Shown: positions 1 to 7,613, counted from the first letter of the stretch. The stretch is 15,041 nt of DNA from an uncultured Bacilli bacterium (GCA_934130485.1 CAKOYE010000026.1:1-15041); one strand, 5' to 3'. A program made the numbers and translations. The notes: a model not told the origin generated them from the sequence alone.

Positions 1-120
1 GTGGGATAATTTCCAATTTATACTAAACTATTAAAAATATCAATTTCAGTATTGACTTCTAATAGTTAGTCACCTATAAGTATTTTACCAAATTTTTGAA
101 ATATTGTCTATTTTTGTAAC

Positions 121-146
121 AAAAAAATAGATTACTCTATTTTTTT
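121..146 (-). terminator. Intrinsic terminator of the MMPL-type transporter gene
   Basis: A perfect 11-bp inverted repeat (arms 121-131 and 136-146) encloses a 4-nt loop. On the minus strand the second arm ends in a run of seven T. The transporter stop codon (137-139) lies inside the stem. The stem is almost all A-T, but the stem plus T-run is typical of a Rho-independent terminator. By symmetry it would also stop plus-strand transcription. Confidence 0.75.
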
Positions 147-3100
147 CCATTCTTACAAATAAATTTATCAAATGCTGCTAAAATACCAGGAAGAATTAAT
201 AATATTAACAATACTGAACATAATGTTCCTTGTGATAATGTTTCACAAATTTTTGCAGCAATTGCTGATGCGAAATTAGCAACAATCAATGTAACAATAA
301 TTAAAATTGATGATGAAGTTAAAATCGTATGAATTGATTTATTATAAGCATTAATTAATGAATCTTTAATATTCATAGTCAATCTTGATTCCTTATAATA
401 TGAAGTATATACAATTGCGTAATCAATTGTAGCTCCCATTAAAATTGCTTGAACAATTAATAAGGAAATAAAATATACACTTCCACCCATCAAAGATAAT
501 ATACCCATTGTTAAATATACAGCTGTTTGAATTATTAATACTAATATTATTGAGACAAGTATTGATTTGAATGTGAATGCTACTACAATAAATATGAAAA
601 TTATTGTTAAAATAGTTATAAAGTCTAATTCACTAGAAAATGTTTTACTCATTTCAAGTGCCATAGGTGAATCACCTATAACGTAAATTCCTTCTTTTCC
701 TTCAAATTTATCTAAAGTATTTTGTACAAATTCTAAAGTATCAGTACCTTCTAACTCGTAACTTGTATTTAATATTGCTCTTGAATATTTATTAGTAACT
801 AATAAATTTTTAGCGCTACCTATATTCTCATTAGCACTATTTATTTTTTCTTTCATTTCACTATCAATAAAGTCTTTAAATCTTGAATCATTTAAAATAT
901 CTTTATATAAATAATTTACAAAACTTTCAACAGTCAATTCATAAGTTTCATCATAGTTATTAATACTTCCATAATAAATATATAAAATATCTACTAAGTC
1001 ATAATTTAATTTATCAGTTAATTTATTTAAAGTATTATATAATTCTTTTGAATCATATTTATAATCATTTATAGTTTTATGCATAATATCATTTACAGTA
1101 TTTAATTTTTCTATTGATTTTTCATCGAATTTATTTTTATATGAATCATTTGTTATAACATCACTAATTATAAAGTCAGTATAATTTATTAATGAAATAT
1201 TCATATTTTCTTTAATGTATAAAGAATTATATAGTGAATATAATAAACTTACTGTATTATTATCCATATTAATTAAATTTGATAATTCAGAAGAACTATA
1301 ATAAATATTATTAATAGTACTATTCATAATAGTATTTAATAAATTTAAAGTACTAAGTGTATTTAATAAATTTAAAGTACTAAGTGTATTTACTGTAATA
1401 TTACCAGATAATAATGAATCATTTTGATTGTTAATTATTAAATTAACAAATTCATAAGGAGTAATTAATGTTTCAACAGAATTATAATCATATAACGAAT
1501 ATACTTGTTTTAATAATTCTTTAGAAACTATTTCTTTATTCATTAAACTATTTAAATAATCACTTAATTCACTATATGTATAACTATTTTCTACATTTTC
1601 CATTATATTATTAGCTAAATATAAATTTGGTAAATAAGTAGTAATAGCGCTACTTAATAAACTATCATCTTTATGATTTAAGATAAAATTAACTAATTCT
1701 TTTATACTTAAAGAAACTTTACCATTATTATAGTCATTAATACCATATATAGTCTTAGCTAAGTTTTGGTTTACTCCTAAAGTATTAGCTAAATCACTAT
1801 AATTTAATTTTGATTGAGCATTATTCATAATATTTAAACTATAATTTAATTTTTGTAAGGAAGCTTCATCACTTACTAACCCACTATTTAATAATAAATT
1901 TACAAAATCAATTGGTTTCATTAAATTGTTAGTTCCATATAGCGATACTAAATTACTAATTGTATTTAAATCTAAAGAGTCACTGCCAAACATTAAATAT
2001 AAAGTATTACTATCTAATTCTTTATCATAATATGTAGTTAACATATCTAGTTTATTCAAATTATTAATAGTATCTGCATCAAAATATGAACTATAATTTG
2101 AATCATTTGATAAGGAAAGCGCTAATTTAACAAATTCATTTATTGAAATCTCACTACTTGAATCATTATTAATTGCGTAGTATAAATAAATTTTATCAAT
2201 TGTTTCTTTATTTAATCCAAAACTACTTAAATTATTACTCATTGTATTAGAATCAAATTTTGTATTAATAAATTCTTTGTTTGATAAAAGTTTTAATATA
2301 CTAATTGTATTACTTATATCATCACTAATTAAATTACTATAAGTAGGATCACTTTTTAATGTATATACAAAATTAGCAAATTCATTTAATGTTAATTTTG
2401 TATTTGTATCGCTTTTTAATCTATAGAATAAAAATAATTTTTTTGTTAATTCTTTATCTATACCAAATACATTTGACATTTGTTCATAATTTAATTTTTG
2501 ATTTATAAATTCTTTATTTGAAAATAAAGATAATTTTTTTATAGACTCTATAGTATCACTATTAATACTACTAGAATACTTAGAATCATTTAAAACATAA
2601 TTATTAATAAAATTAGCAAATTCACTTATAGTCATCTTAGTATTTACATTTTTAGAATTATATAATAATAAGATATCAGAAGCATCACTTTCATTTATTC
2701 CTAAAATGTTAGAAATATCTTTAATATTTTTACTATTTAAAACATTATCTTTATCTGTAAAATTAGATAAAAGTTCAATATTAGTTTTAATATCATCAGT
2801 AATTAAACTATTAAATTTTTCATTATTATATATATCATTTTTTATAAAATTTATAAAATCAAAAGATGATAATTTAATATTTTCTTTATTGAAATAATTA
2901 TAATAAATTACCTTAAGTAAATAATCATCAATACTTGTATCTTGACCTAAATCACTTAATTTTTGATTTAATTCATTATATTTCAATTTTTCATTTATTG
3001 TATTACCATAACATAATACTTGATTAATATTTTGATCATTTATTGACTTGCAGTAATCACTTACTAAATCTTCATATTTATTTTCATATACTATTGCGAT

Positions 3101-4225
3101 TTGGTTATCTGCTCCAAAAATTTTAGCAACCTCATCTTGTTCTGAATCAGTATATAAAATTTGTAAATTACCTTTTAATAAGAAACTTGCAACAAATACT
3201 GTTACTATAGCTACGGGTTGAATAAATTTAATTTTATTATTCATATTTCCTAACAATTTTAAATTGAATTTAGGAGATTTTTTGTGAGTCTTATCTATTA
3301 ATTTATCAAATAGAAGAATTAATGCAGGTAGGCATAATAAAACGCCTATCAAACTTAAAAATACACCTTTAGCTAAAACAAAACCTAAATCTTTACCTAT
3401 TGTGAAACTCATAAATACAAGTGCAAGTAGGCCTACTACTGTTGTTACAGAACTACTCATAATAGAACTGAATGAGTGATATAAAGCTGTTTTCATAGCT
3501 TTAACTTTATCTTTTTCACTGGCTCTTTCCTGTCTATATCTATTTGATAGCATAATTGAATAATCCATAGACAAAGCAAGTTGTAGAATAGCTGTTATCG
3601 AATCAGTTATATTTGAAACACTAGGGAACATTATATTCGTACCCTTATTGATAAATACAGCCATACCAATTGATATTAGATATAAAAATGGTTCAACATA
3701 TGATTCACACATTATGATTAATATAACCATAGCCATTGAAATAGCTAAAATTACTATCCACAAATGTAATATTGTTTTATTTTCATCATCAATACTTCCA
3801 CTTGTAGCATATGGTTTATATTCTTTTTGAACCTCTTTATAAACACTTGTTGATGTATCTGATGAAGCATAGTCATCAACATTAATAACATATAAAGTAT
3901 ATTCATCTTTATTATATTTTGTAGTATCATCATAATCAACGCTGCTAACACCATCAATATCTAAAAGATTATTATATAGTTCAGTTTTTTCATCATCTGA
4001 TAATCCCTTATAAACTACATTTAATACACTCTGTTTTTGTTCCTCAAATTCAGAATCCATAATTTCTTTTCCGATTTTTGTTTCTGAATCATCAGGTAAA
4101 TACTTAGTAATGTCTGAATTAATATTTACTTTTGTTGATAAAAACAAACAAAAAGCAGACAATATTATGAATATCACAAGAACAATATTTCTTTTTTCAA
4201 CAATAAAATCTGTAACTTTTCTCAT
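137..4225 (-). CDS. Giant MMPL/RND-family membrane transporter with a modular extracytoplasmic insert
   Basis: The 1362-residue membrane protein has RND two-fold architecture. TM1 is near residues 13-31, followed by a small porter-type loop starting ITKYLPDDSET; TM2-6 lie at 153-307, TM7 at 335-351 and TM8-12 at 1200-1351. Each half carries the Asp-Tyr pair that forms the proton relay in MmpL proteins: SMDY (D221-Y222) and TIDY (D1268-Y1269). Between TM7 and TM8 is an insert of about 850 residues built mainly of nine modules of about 80 residues. Firmicute homologues such as YdfJ/YdgH are roughly 720-890 residues, so this one is far longer. The start at 4225 follows AAGGAAG at good spacing; a frame open to 4348 would run back through the operator. 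It is divergent from a TetR-type regulator that probably represses it. The substrate is unknown; lipid, peptide or drug export are possible. Confidence 0.88.
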   Translation of the reverse strand: MRKVTDFIVEKRNIVLVIFIILSAFCLFLSTKVNINSDITKYLPDDSETKIGKEIMDSEFEEQKQSVLNVVYKGLSDDEKTELYNNLLDIDGVSSVDYDDTTKYNKDEYTLYVINVDDYASSDTSTSVYKEVQKEYKPYATSGSIDDENKTILHLWIVILAISMAMVILIIMCESYVEPFLYLISIGMAVFINKGTNIMFPSVSNITDSITAILQLALSMDYSIMLSNRYRQERASEKDKVKAMKTALYHSFSSIMSSSVTTVVGLLALVFMSFTIGKDLGFVLAKGVFLSLIGVLLCLPALILLFDKLIDKTHKKSPKFNLKLLGNMNNKIKFIQPVAIVTVFVASFLLKGNLQILYTDSEQDEVAKIFGADNQIAIVYENKYEDLVSDYCKSINDQNINQVLCYGNTINEKLKYNELNQKLSDLGQDTSIDDYLLKVIYYNYFNKENIKLSSFDFINFIKNDIYNNEKFNSLITDDIKTNIELLSNFTDKDNVLNSKNIKDISNILGINESDASDILLLYNSKNVNTKMTISEFANFINNYVLNDSKYSSSINSDTIESIKKLSLFSNKEFINQKLNYEQMSNVFGIDKELTKKLFLFYRLKSDTNTKLTLNEFANFVYTLKSDPTYSNLISDDISNTISILKLLSNKEFINTKFDSNTMSNNLSSFGLNKETIDKIYLYYAINNDSSSEISINEFVKLALSLSNDSNYSSYFDADTINNLNKLDMLTTYYDKELDSNTLYLMFGSDSLDLNTISNLVSLYGTNNLMKPIDFVNLLLNSGLVSDEASLQKLNYSLNIMNNAQSKLNYSDLANTLGVNQNLAKTIYGINDYNNGKVSLSIKELVNFILNHKDDSLLSSAITTYLPNLYLANNIMENVENSYTYSELSDYLNSLMNKEIVSKELLKQVYSLYDYNSVETLITPYEFVNLIINNQNDSLLSGNITVNTLSTLNLLNTLSTLNLLNTIMNSTINNIYYSSSELSNLINMDNNTVSLLYSLYNSLYIKENMNISLINYTDFIISDVITNDSYKNKFDEKSIEKLNTVNDIMHKTINDYKYDSKELYNTLNKLTDKLNYDLVDILYIYYGSINNYDETYELTVESFVNYLYKDILNDSRFKDFIDSEMKEKINSANENIGSAKNLLVTNKYSRAILNTSYELEGTDTLEFVQNTLDKFEGKEGIYVIGDSPMALEMSKTFSSELDFITILTIIFIFIVVAFTFKSILVSIILVLIIQTAVYLTMGILSLMGGSVYFISLLIVQAILMGATIDYAIVYTSYYKESRLTMNIKDSLINAYNKSIHTILTSSSILIIVTLIVANFASAIAAKICETLSQGTLCSVLLILLILPGILAAFDKFICKNGKK
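824..2986 (-). repeat. Nine diverged ~80-residue modules in the transporter's extracytoplasmic insert
   Basis: Within transporter residues about 414-1134 (numbered from the start at 4225) a pattern recurs nine times: a helix-like LxxxxGI segment, an LYxLY-like stretch, an Asn/Ser/Asp-rich loop, then EFVNFI or a variant, then DSxYSSxI and LxxLxxL. The anchor Phe (Leu in module six) of the EFxNF motif falls near residues 457, 536, 616, 698, 774, 844, 926, 1018 and 1102, a spacing of 70-92. Identity between modules is low, so they are old duplications. Their position between TM7 and TM8 puts them outside the membrane. I recognise no named domain. Confidence 0.75.
1332..1392 (-). repeat. 27-bp in-frame tandem duplication inside the transporter gene
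   Basis: A 27-bp unit starting at 1332 is repeated exactly from 1359, and seven further bases of a third copy follow. In the protein it gives NTLSTLNLL twice in a row. Because 27 is a multiple of three the frame is kept. The identity of the copies contrasts with the strongly diverged surrounding modules, so this duplication is recent. Confidence 0.9.
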
Positions 4226-4304
4226 ATTCAATATCTTCCTTTCTTTGACAAAAGATATTTTAGTACAATAATGCATACACATTAAAGGACATTTAGATAC
4301 AAAA

Positions 4305-4358
4305 TGTATAAATTCATACACTGTCAATAAAATTGTTTGAATTTTCATACACTGTCAA
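4305..4358. promoter_or_regulatory. Probable TetR-family operator pair between the divergent transporter and regulator genes
   Basis: A 15-bp sequence, TTCATACACTGTCAA, occurs exactly at 4313-4327 and 4344-4358, 31 bp apart, about three helical turns. Each copy is half of an imperfect palindrome: 4305-4320 (TGTATAAA/TTCATACA, 7 of 8 pairs) and 4334-4351 (TGTTTGAA-TT-TTCATACA, 7 of 8 pairs). Read on the minus strand each copy also contains TTGACA, a consensus -35 hexamer for the transporter. No convincing -10 sits at standard spacing from either. A further CATACAC lies at 4274-4280. Size, symmetry and position fit binding by the adjacent TetR-type protein; that assignment is inference. Confidence 0.6.
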
Positions 4359-4375
4359 AATTTATCATAATTTTG

Positions 4376-4384
4376 TGATATAAT
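4376..4384 (+). promoter_or_regulatory. Extended -10 promoter of the TetR-family gene
   Basis: TGATATAAT matches the extended -10 pattern TGnTATAAT perfectly. There is no good -35 hexamer at 17 bp. Transcription would begin near 4391, at the first base of the GAGGTG ribosome binding site, giving a leader of only about 12 nt. The promoter lies about 18 bp downstream of the second operator-like repeat, so bound repressor could affect it. Confidence 0.6.
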
Positions 4385-4402
4385 TATTTTGAGGTGAATT
4401 AT

Positions 4403-4963
4403 ATGAAAGTTAAAAACTTAAATGCTTCTTCTAAAAAGACAAAGGAATTAATAAAAAAATACTTTGTAGAATTATTACACGAAAAACGTGAGTTACAATT
4501 TGTTACGGTTACTGATCTTGTAAAAAAAGCTGGAATTACTAGATCAACATTTTATACCCATTATGATAATATTTATGATGTGGCAAAAGAATTCCAAAAT
4601 GATACAATAGAATTATTATTAAATGAAGATGTCGATATAAAAAGTATTAATGATGTTAATGTTTATATTGATGTTATTATAAAAAATTTAAAAGAAAATG
4701 AAAATACATATAAAATGTTACTTTCTTCTGATGAACCACTAATATTTTTGGACAAAATAAGAAAAGTTTTTATAGATGCTGCTTATAATTGTTTGAAAAA
4801 TTTAAATATAAATTCTAAGTATTTAGAATTGGATATGAATTTTTGTGTTGATGGAATTGTTAGTCAAATATTAAAGTATTTTAGAAATAATAGTAATTAC
4901 ACATTAGATGAATTAGGATTTAATATAAAGAAATGGTTTATGAAACTTTTTAATGAAAAATAG
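4403..4963 (+). CDS. TetR/AcrR-family transcriptional regulator
   Basis: The protein has 186 residues, a usual TetR length. Residues about 34-57 form the family's helix-turn-helix, VTVTDLVKKAGITRSTFYTH, with the signature TRSTFYTHYDN turn. The rest is helical, as expected of the ligand-binding and dimerisation domain, too variable to predict the ligand. ATG at 4403 is chosen because GAGGTG (4391-4396) sits 6 nt upstream; a GTG at 4394 is in frame but is part of that ribosome binding site. It is divergent from the transporter, with operator-like repeats between, so it most likely represses the transporter and perhaps itself. It ends in a bidirectional terminator shared with the convergent pseudopilin gene. 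Confidence 0.92.
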   Translation: MKVKNLNASSKKTKELIKKYFVELLHEKRELQFVTVTDLVKKAGITRSTFYTHYDNIYDVAKEFQNDTIELLLNEDVDIKSINDVNVYIDVIIKNLKENENTYKMLLSSDEPLIFLDKIRKVFIDAAYNCLKNLNINSKYLELDMNFCVDGIVSQILKYFRNNSNYTLDELGFNIKKWFMKLFNEK

Positions 4964-4989
4964 CTAGAGTTTTTTTCTCTAACTATTTT
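4957..4989. terminator. Bidirectional terminator between tetR-type gene and pseudopilin gene
   Basis: Arms 4957-4969 and 4977-4989 pair over 12 of 13 positions (one C-A mismatch) around a 7-T loop. The A-rich outer part of each arm provides a T-run on both strands. The stop codons of both convergent genes (4961-4963 and 4988-4990) lie in or at the edge of the stem. Confidence 0.8.
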
Positions 4990-5500
4990 AATTTTGCATT
5001 ATACAAGATTCAATTCTACCTTTAAAATCTGCTCCGTCACAACAAATTTTAGAAGCTGTATTTTTATTTTCATCAAATGATGCATTAGAACAATCTGGTG
5101 TATCTACACAATATAAATAATTTTTAGATTGTTTATAAATGTTAACTTTAATTTCATCATTTTTAAATTGTTCATCAGTCCTTGGATTTTTAAAATCATC
5201 TGATAAATAAGAAACATATTCTTCTGTATTTTTTGTAGGATCATAAGTTTTATTTTTTAACTGATCTATCGAAACTGTGTAAGTATCACTACATTTATTA
5301 GTTAAATTAGCTAAAAATTTTGTATTATCTGTTGCCCAATTTTGACTAGCCCTAATTAATTGATTTAATTGATCATAATATAATTTTTCTTTTTGTTTTG
5401 ACATCATATTTGTAACAGTTGGAATAGTTATTATGGCAAGTAAACCTAAAATTGTTATAACAGCTAAAAGTTCAACTAGTGTAAAGCCTTTATTTTTCAT
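4988..5500 (-). CDS. Type IV pilin-like / competence pseudopilin, cysteine-rich
   Basis: This 170-residue prepilin begins MKNKG followed by FTLVELLAVITILGLLAII, a class III signal: prepilin peptidase should cut between Gly and Phe, and Glu is at mature position +5. The hydrophobic N-terminal helix is shared with ComGC-type and type II secretion pseudopilins. The C-terminal domain is soluble and has six cysteines (in KCSD, LYCVD, PDCSN, ICCDG and ESCIM), so disulfides are possible outside the cell. Two ATGs are adjacent; the second (5500) is 6 nt from the AGGTGA site, the first only 3 nt. It is last in a cvpA-thioredoxin-pseudopilin operon and its ribosome binding site overlaps the thioredoxin stop. 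No assembly ATPase or prepilin peptidase is in the window, so a role in DNA uptake or pili is inferred. Confidence 0.85.
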   Translation of the reverse strand: MKNKGFTLVELLAVITILGLLAIITIPTVTNMMSKQKEKLYYDQLNQLIRASQNWATDNTKFLANLTNKCSDTYTVSIDQLKNKTYDPTKNTEEYVSYLSDDFKNPRTDEQFKNDEIKVNIYKQSKNYLYCVDTPDCSNASFDENKNTASKICCDGADFKGRIESCIMQN

Positions 5501-5510
5501 CATAACTCAC

Positions 5511-5822
5511 CTATTTATTTTCATCAATCCAATTTTGAATTAATTCTTTTGGCATATAACCAATCTTGTTATCAACTAATTTTCCATCTTTAAATAACAT
5601 CAAAGCAGGAATACTCATAATTCCATATTTTTTAGCAAGTTCATGTGCTTCATCAACATTAATTTTTACAATTTTAGTATCATTTCTATCATCTTTTATA
5701 GCTTCAAGTTGACTAGCTAACATACGACATGGTCCACACCAATCTGCATAAAAATCAACTAAAACTAAGCCATTACTAACTAAAGAGTCAAAATCAGATT
5801 CATTTCCGTGTATAATTTCCAT
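5511..5822 (-). CDS. trxA: Thioredoxin
   Basis: A 103-residue single-domain thioredoxin, the usual length. The redox motif WCGPC is at residues 28-32 (C29 and C32), preceded by VDFYAD as in classical TrxA, and the cis-proline loop SIPALMLF places Pro at 72. It reduces protein disulfides in the cytoplasm using electrons from thioredoxin reductase, which is not in this window; there is no signal peptide or membrane anchor. AGGAG lies 6 nt before the ATG and overlaps the cvpA stop, so the gene is co-transcribed with cvpA. In Bacillus subtilis trxA lies some genes downstream of rnhC and yshB (cvpA), so this may be a compacted form of that neighbourhood. Adjacency to a cysteine-rich pseudopilin is notable, though the two would work in different compartments. 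Confidence 0.95.
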   Translation of the reverse strand: MEIIHGNESDFDSLVSNGLVLVDFYADWCGPCRMLASQLEAIKDDRNDTKIVKINVDEAHELAKKYGIMSIPALMLFKDGKLVDNKIGYMPKELIQNWIDENK

Positions 5823-5831
5823 AAAATTCTC

Positions 5832-6545
5832 CTATCTATATTTTTCTAATACGCCTTCTAAACGATTAATTTTTAATTTACCTTTACTATTTAAAGTTTC
5901 AACTGAATCAACAGTAATTATGTTATATTTTAAGAATAAATCGATGGTTTCAAGATTAAACTCATCAGTATTTATCTCACTTTTGTATTTTTCTCCTAAT
6001 GCGTTAAATTCGTCAATAATATTAACAGTTTTTAAAACTATTCCAGACAAAATTGGAGTATTATTTATAATTGGATCTCTTAATTTAGATTCTTCAATTT
6101 GAGTGTCCATCTTAAAAACTGGTAATGAGATAACAAAAAGTAAAATAAACGCAATTACATAATAATGAATTCCTCCTACAATCATACCCAATATTTTACT
6201 TGGTAAACTTAAAACAATTGTTGTATTAAGTATTTTTTCAAAAATTGTAGTAGCAAGCAATAAAATTCTAAATACTAGCATTACAATTCCAAGTACAAGT
6301 AAAAACGCTATAAACTCATATAAAATTATATTTAATGCTGTAACACCTTTAAAAATTCCTCCGAATTCAAAAAATGGTAAATGCTCATACATTAATTTTG
6401 ATAAAGGATTTTTAAGTAAAAATGCTATAACTAATGCCAGTGCAAATTTAGCAAAACAAACTACTTCCTTAGTTAATCCCCTTTTATAACCTAAACACAA
6501 CCCTGAAATAACAAGTAATATAATAATAATATCGATTATATTCAT
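5832..6545 (-). CDS. CvpA family membrane protein
   Basis: A 237-residue membrane protein. The N-terminus MNIIDIIIILLVISGLCLGY followed by KRG is the CvpA (colicin V production) signature: a first hydrophobic helix ending in GYKRG. Further membrane segments lie near residues 30-45, 75-105 and 120-145, giving about four in all. The C-terminal part, roughly 80 residues, is hydrophilic and longer than in E. coli CvpA (about 162 residues). The start at 6545 is chosen because the CvpA signature begins there and GGAAGGA lies 9 nt upstream; in-frame ATGs at 6563 and 6554 sit before or on that ribosome binding site. It is first gene of the operon, divergent from rnhC as a rearranged relative of the B. 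subtilis rnhC-zapA-yshB order. The molecular function of CvpA in Firmicutes is not settled. Confidence 0.85.
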   Translation of the reverse strand: MNIIDIIIILLVISGLCLGYKRGLTKEVVCFAKFALALVIAFLLKNPLSKLMYEHLPFFEFGGIFKGVTALNIILYEFIAFLLVLGIVMLVFRILLLATTIFEKILNTTIVLSLPSKILGMIVGGIHYYVIAFILLFVISLPVFKMDTQIEESKLRDPIINNTPILSGIVLKTVNIIDEFNALGEKYKSEINTDEFNLETIDLFLKYNIITVDSVETLNSKGKLKINRLEGVLEKYR

Positions 6546-6561
6546 ATCATTCATTCCTTCC

Positions 6562-6578
6562 ATTATAATTATATTATA
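6562..6578 (-). promoter_or_regulatory. Candidate promoter region of the cvpA-trx-pseudopilin operon
   Basis: Two perfect TATAAT boxes lie on the minus strand at 6578-6573 and 6567-6562, just before the GGAAGGA ribosome binding site. Neither has a convincing -35 hexamer, and in such AT-rich DNA TATAAT can arise by chance. The divergent gene arrangement requires a promoter somewhere in 6546-6646. Confidence 0.4.
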
Positions 6579-6620
6579 AATTTAATAAAAAAGAAAGTAT
6601 TTTATTTTTTATAAATAACG

Positions 6621-6629
6621 TGATAAAAT
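6621..6629 (+). promoter_or_regulatory. Extended -10 promoter of rnhC
   Basis: TGATAAAAT fits an extended -10 element (TG, one base, TAAAAT). The -35 position holds only a weak TTTATT. Transcription would start near 6636, at the GAGGTGG ribosome binding site, leaving a leader of about 11 nt, the same layout as the TetR-type gene. Confidence 0.5.
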
Positions 6630-6646
6630 ATTGATGAGGTGGAAAA

Positions 6647-7597
6647 ATGACTATAACTTTAAAAGTAAGCGACAACACTAAGCAAGAAATGATTGATTTT
6701 TTTAAGGATTATAAGCGTGAAAAAACTCCTGCATACGCAATTTTTCAAGCTGATGATGCTGATACAGTAGTAACACTTTATGAATCTGGAAAAGCAGTCT
6801 TTCAAGGAATTAGTGCTGATATATCTGCTAATATTTGGATTGAAAGAGAAAGACACTTAAATCCTTTGAAAAAAATAGAAACTACAAATAGTGAAAAAAA
6901 AGAAAAAAAAGAAAAAGAAATTGAAAGAATTGATTCAAAAATATATTATTCTAATTCAATTGGTTCAGATGAAGTTGGTACTGGTGATTATTTTGGACCT
7001 ATTGTCGTTACAAGTGCTTATGTAAAAAAAGAAGATATTCCTTTTTTAGAAGGATTGGGAGTTAAAGATTCAAAAAAATTAACAGATGAAAAAATACTCG
7101 ATATTGTTCCACAGGTGATAAAAAGAATTAAATATAATAGTTTAGTATTTTCTAATAAAGAATACAATCAAAAATATTCTTCTGATATTAATATGAACAA
7201 AATTAAAGCAATTTTACATAACAAAGTATTATATAACCTAACAAATGAAGAAAAAAATGTTGACTATGTAGTTGTCGATCAATTTGCTAAACCATACGTA
7301 TATTATAATTATCTAAAAAATACTCCAAACGTAGTAAGAAATATAACGTTTATGACAAAAGCTGAGGATAAATGTTTATCAGTAGCTTGTGCTTCTATTA
7401 TAAGTAGATATATATTTATTAAGGAATTTAGTAAATTGAGTAAATATGTTGATATTCTGCTACCTAAAGGAGCTTCTACTAATGTTGATGATGTTGGAGT
7501 TAAAATTGTTAATAAATATGGATTTGAAAAACTAAGCGAAATTGCTAAACTAAGTTTTAAAAATACCGAAAAAATCAAAGAAAAACTAAAGAAATAA
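6647..7597 (+). CDS. rnhC: Ribonuclease HIII
   Basis: A 316-residue RNase HIII, which cleaves the RNA strand of RNA-DNA hybrids and helps remove R-loops and primers. Residues 1-75 form the N-terminal substrate-binding domain that distinguishes HIII from HII. A charged Lys/Glu linker (residues 83-95) follows, then the catalytic domain: GSDEVGTGDYFGP supplies D108 and E109, KDSKKLTD follows, VVVDQF gives D211, and KAEDKCLSVACASIISRY gives E240, the DEDE set of the HIII family. The start is clear: GAGGTGG lies a few nt before the ATG. It is monocistronic, with its own promoter and a terminator shared with convergent queH. Confidence 0.95.
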   Translation: MTITLKVSDNTKQEMIDFFKDYKREKTPAYAIFQADDADTVVTLYESGKAVFQGISADISANIWIERERHLNPLKKIETTNSEKKEKKEKEIERIDSKIYYSNSIGSDEVGTGDYFGPIVVTSAYVKKEDIPFLEGLGVKDSKKLTDEKILDIVPQVIKRIKYNSLVFSNKEYNQKYSSDINMNKIKAILHNKVLYNLTNEEKNVDYVVVDQFAKPYVYYNYLKNTPNVVRNITFMTKAEDKCLSVACASIISRYIFIKEFSKLSKYVDILLPKGASTNVDDVGVKIVNKYGFEKLSEIAKLSFKNTEKIKEKLKK

Positions 7598-7613
7598 ATC
7601 TTTAGTCTTTTTT
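7585..7613. terminator. Bidirectional terminator between rnhC and queH
   Basis: ACTAAAG (7585-7591) pairs with CTTTAGT (7600-7606) around an 8-nt loop, and flanking A-runs and T-runs extend the stem past one bulged C and provide U-tracts on both strands (T-run 7608-7613 for rnhC, A-run 7581-7585 for queH). The rnhC stop is in the loop and the queH stop is in the right arm. Confidence 0.7.

Noticed and set aside
3648..3830. A 60-codon plus-strand frame inside the transporter gene (and similar ones at 2706-2897 and 3754-3957)
   Set aside because: They lie wholly within the transporter in other frames, have no ribosome binding site, and read as shadows of membrane-helix codons.
137..4225. Transporter insert as a recently acquired mobile element or assembly fusion
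   Set aside because: The frame is continuous over more than 4 kb, composition matches the flanks, both RND halves are intact and no insertion repeats border the insert.
4226..4348. A 41-residue N-terminal extension of the transporter reading frame
   Set aside because: It runs back through the operator-like repeats, has no ribosome binding site, and the normal RND N-terminus with a good AAGGAAG site begins at 4225.
5920..6102. Plus-strand frame opposite cvpA
   Set aside because: Shadow of the cvpA coding strand with no ribosome binding site or recognisable protein.
7309..7578. 89-codon minus-strand frame inside rnhC
   Set aside because: It overlaps the conserved RNase HIII catalytic region on the other strand and resembles no protein family.
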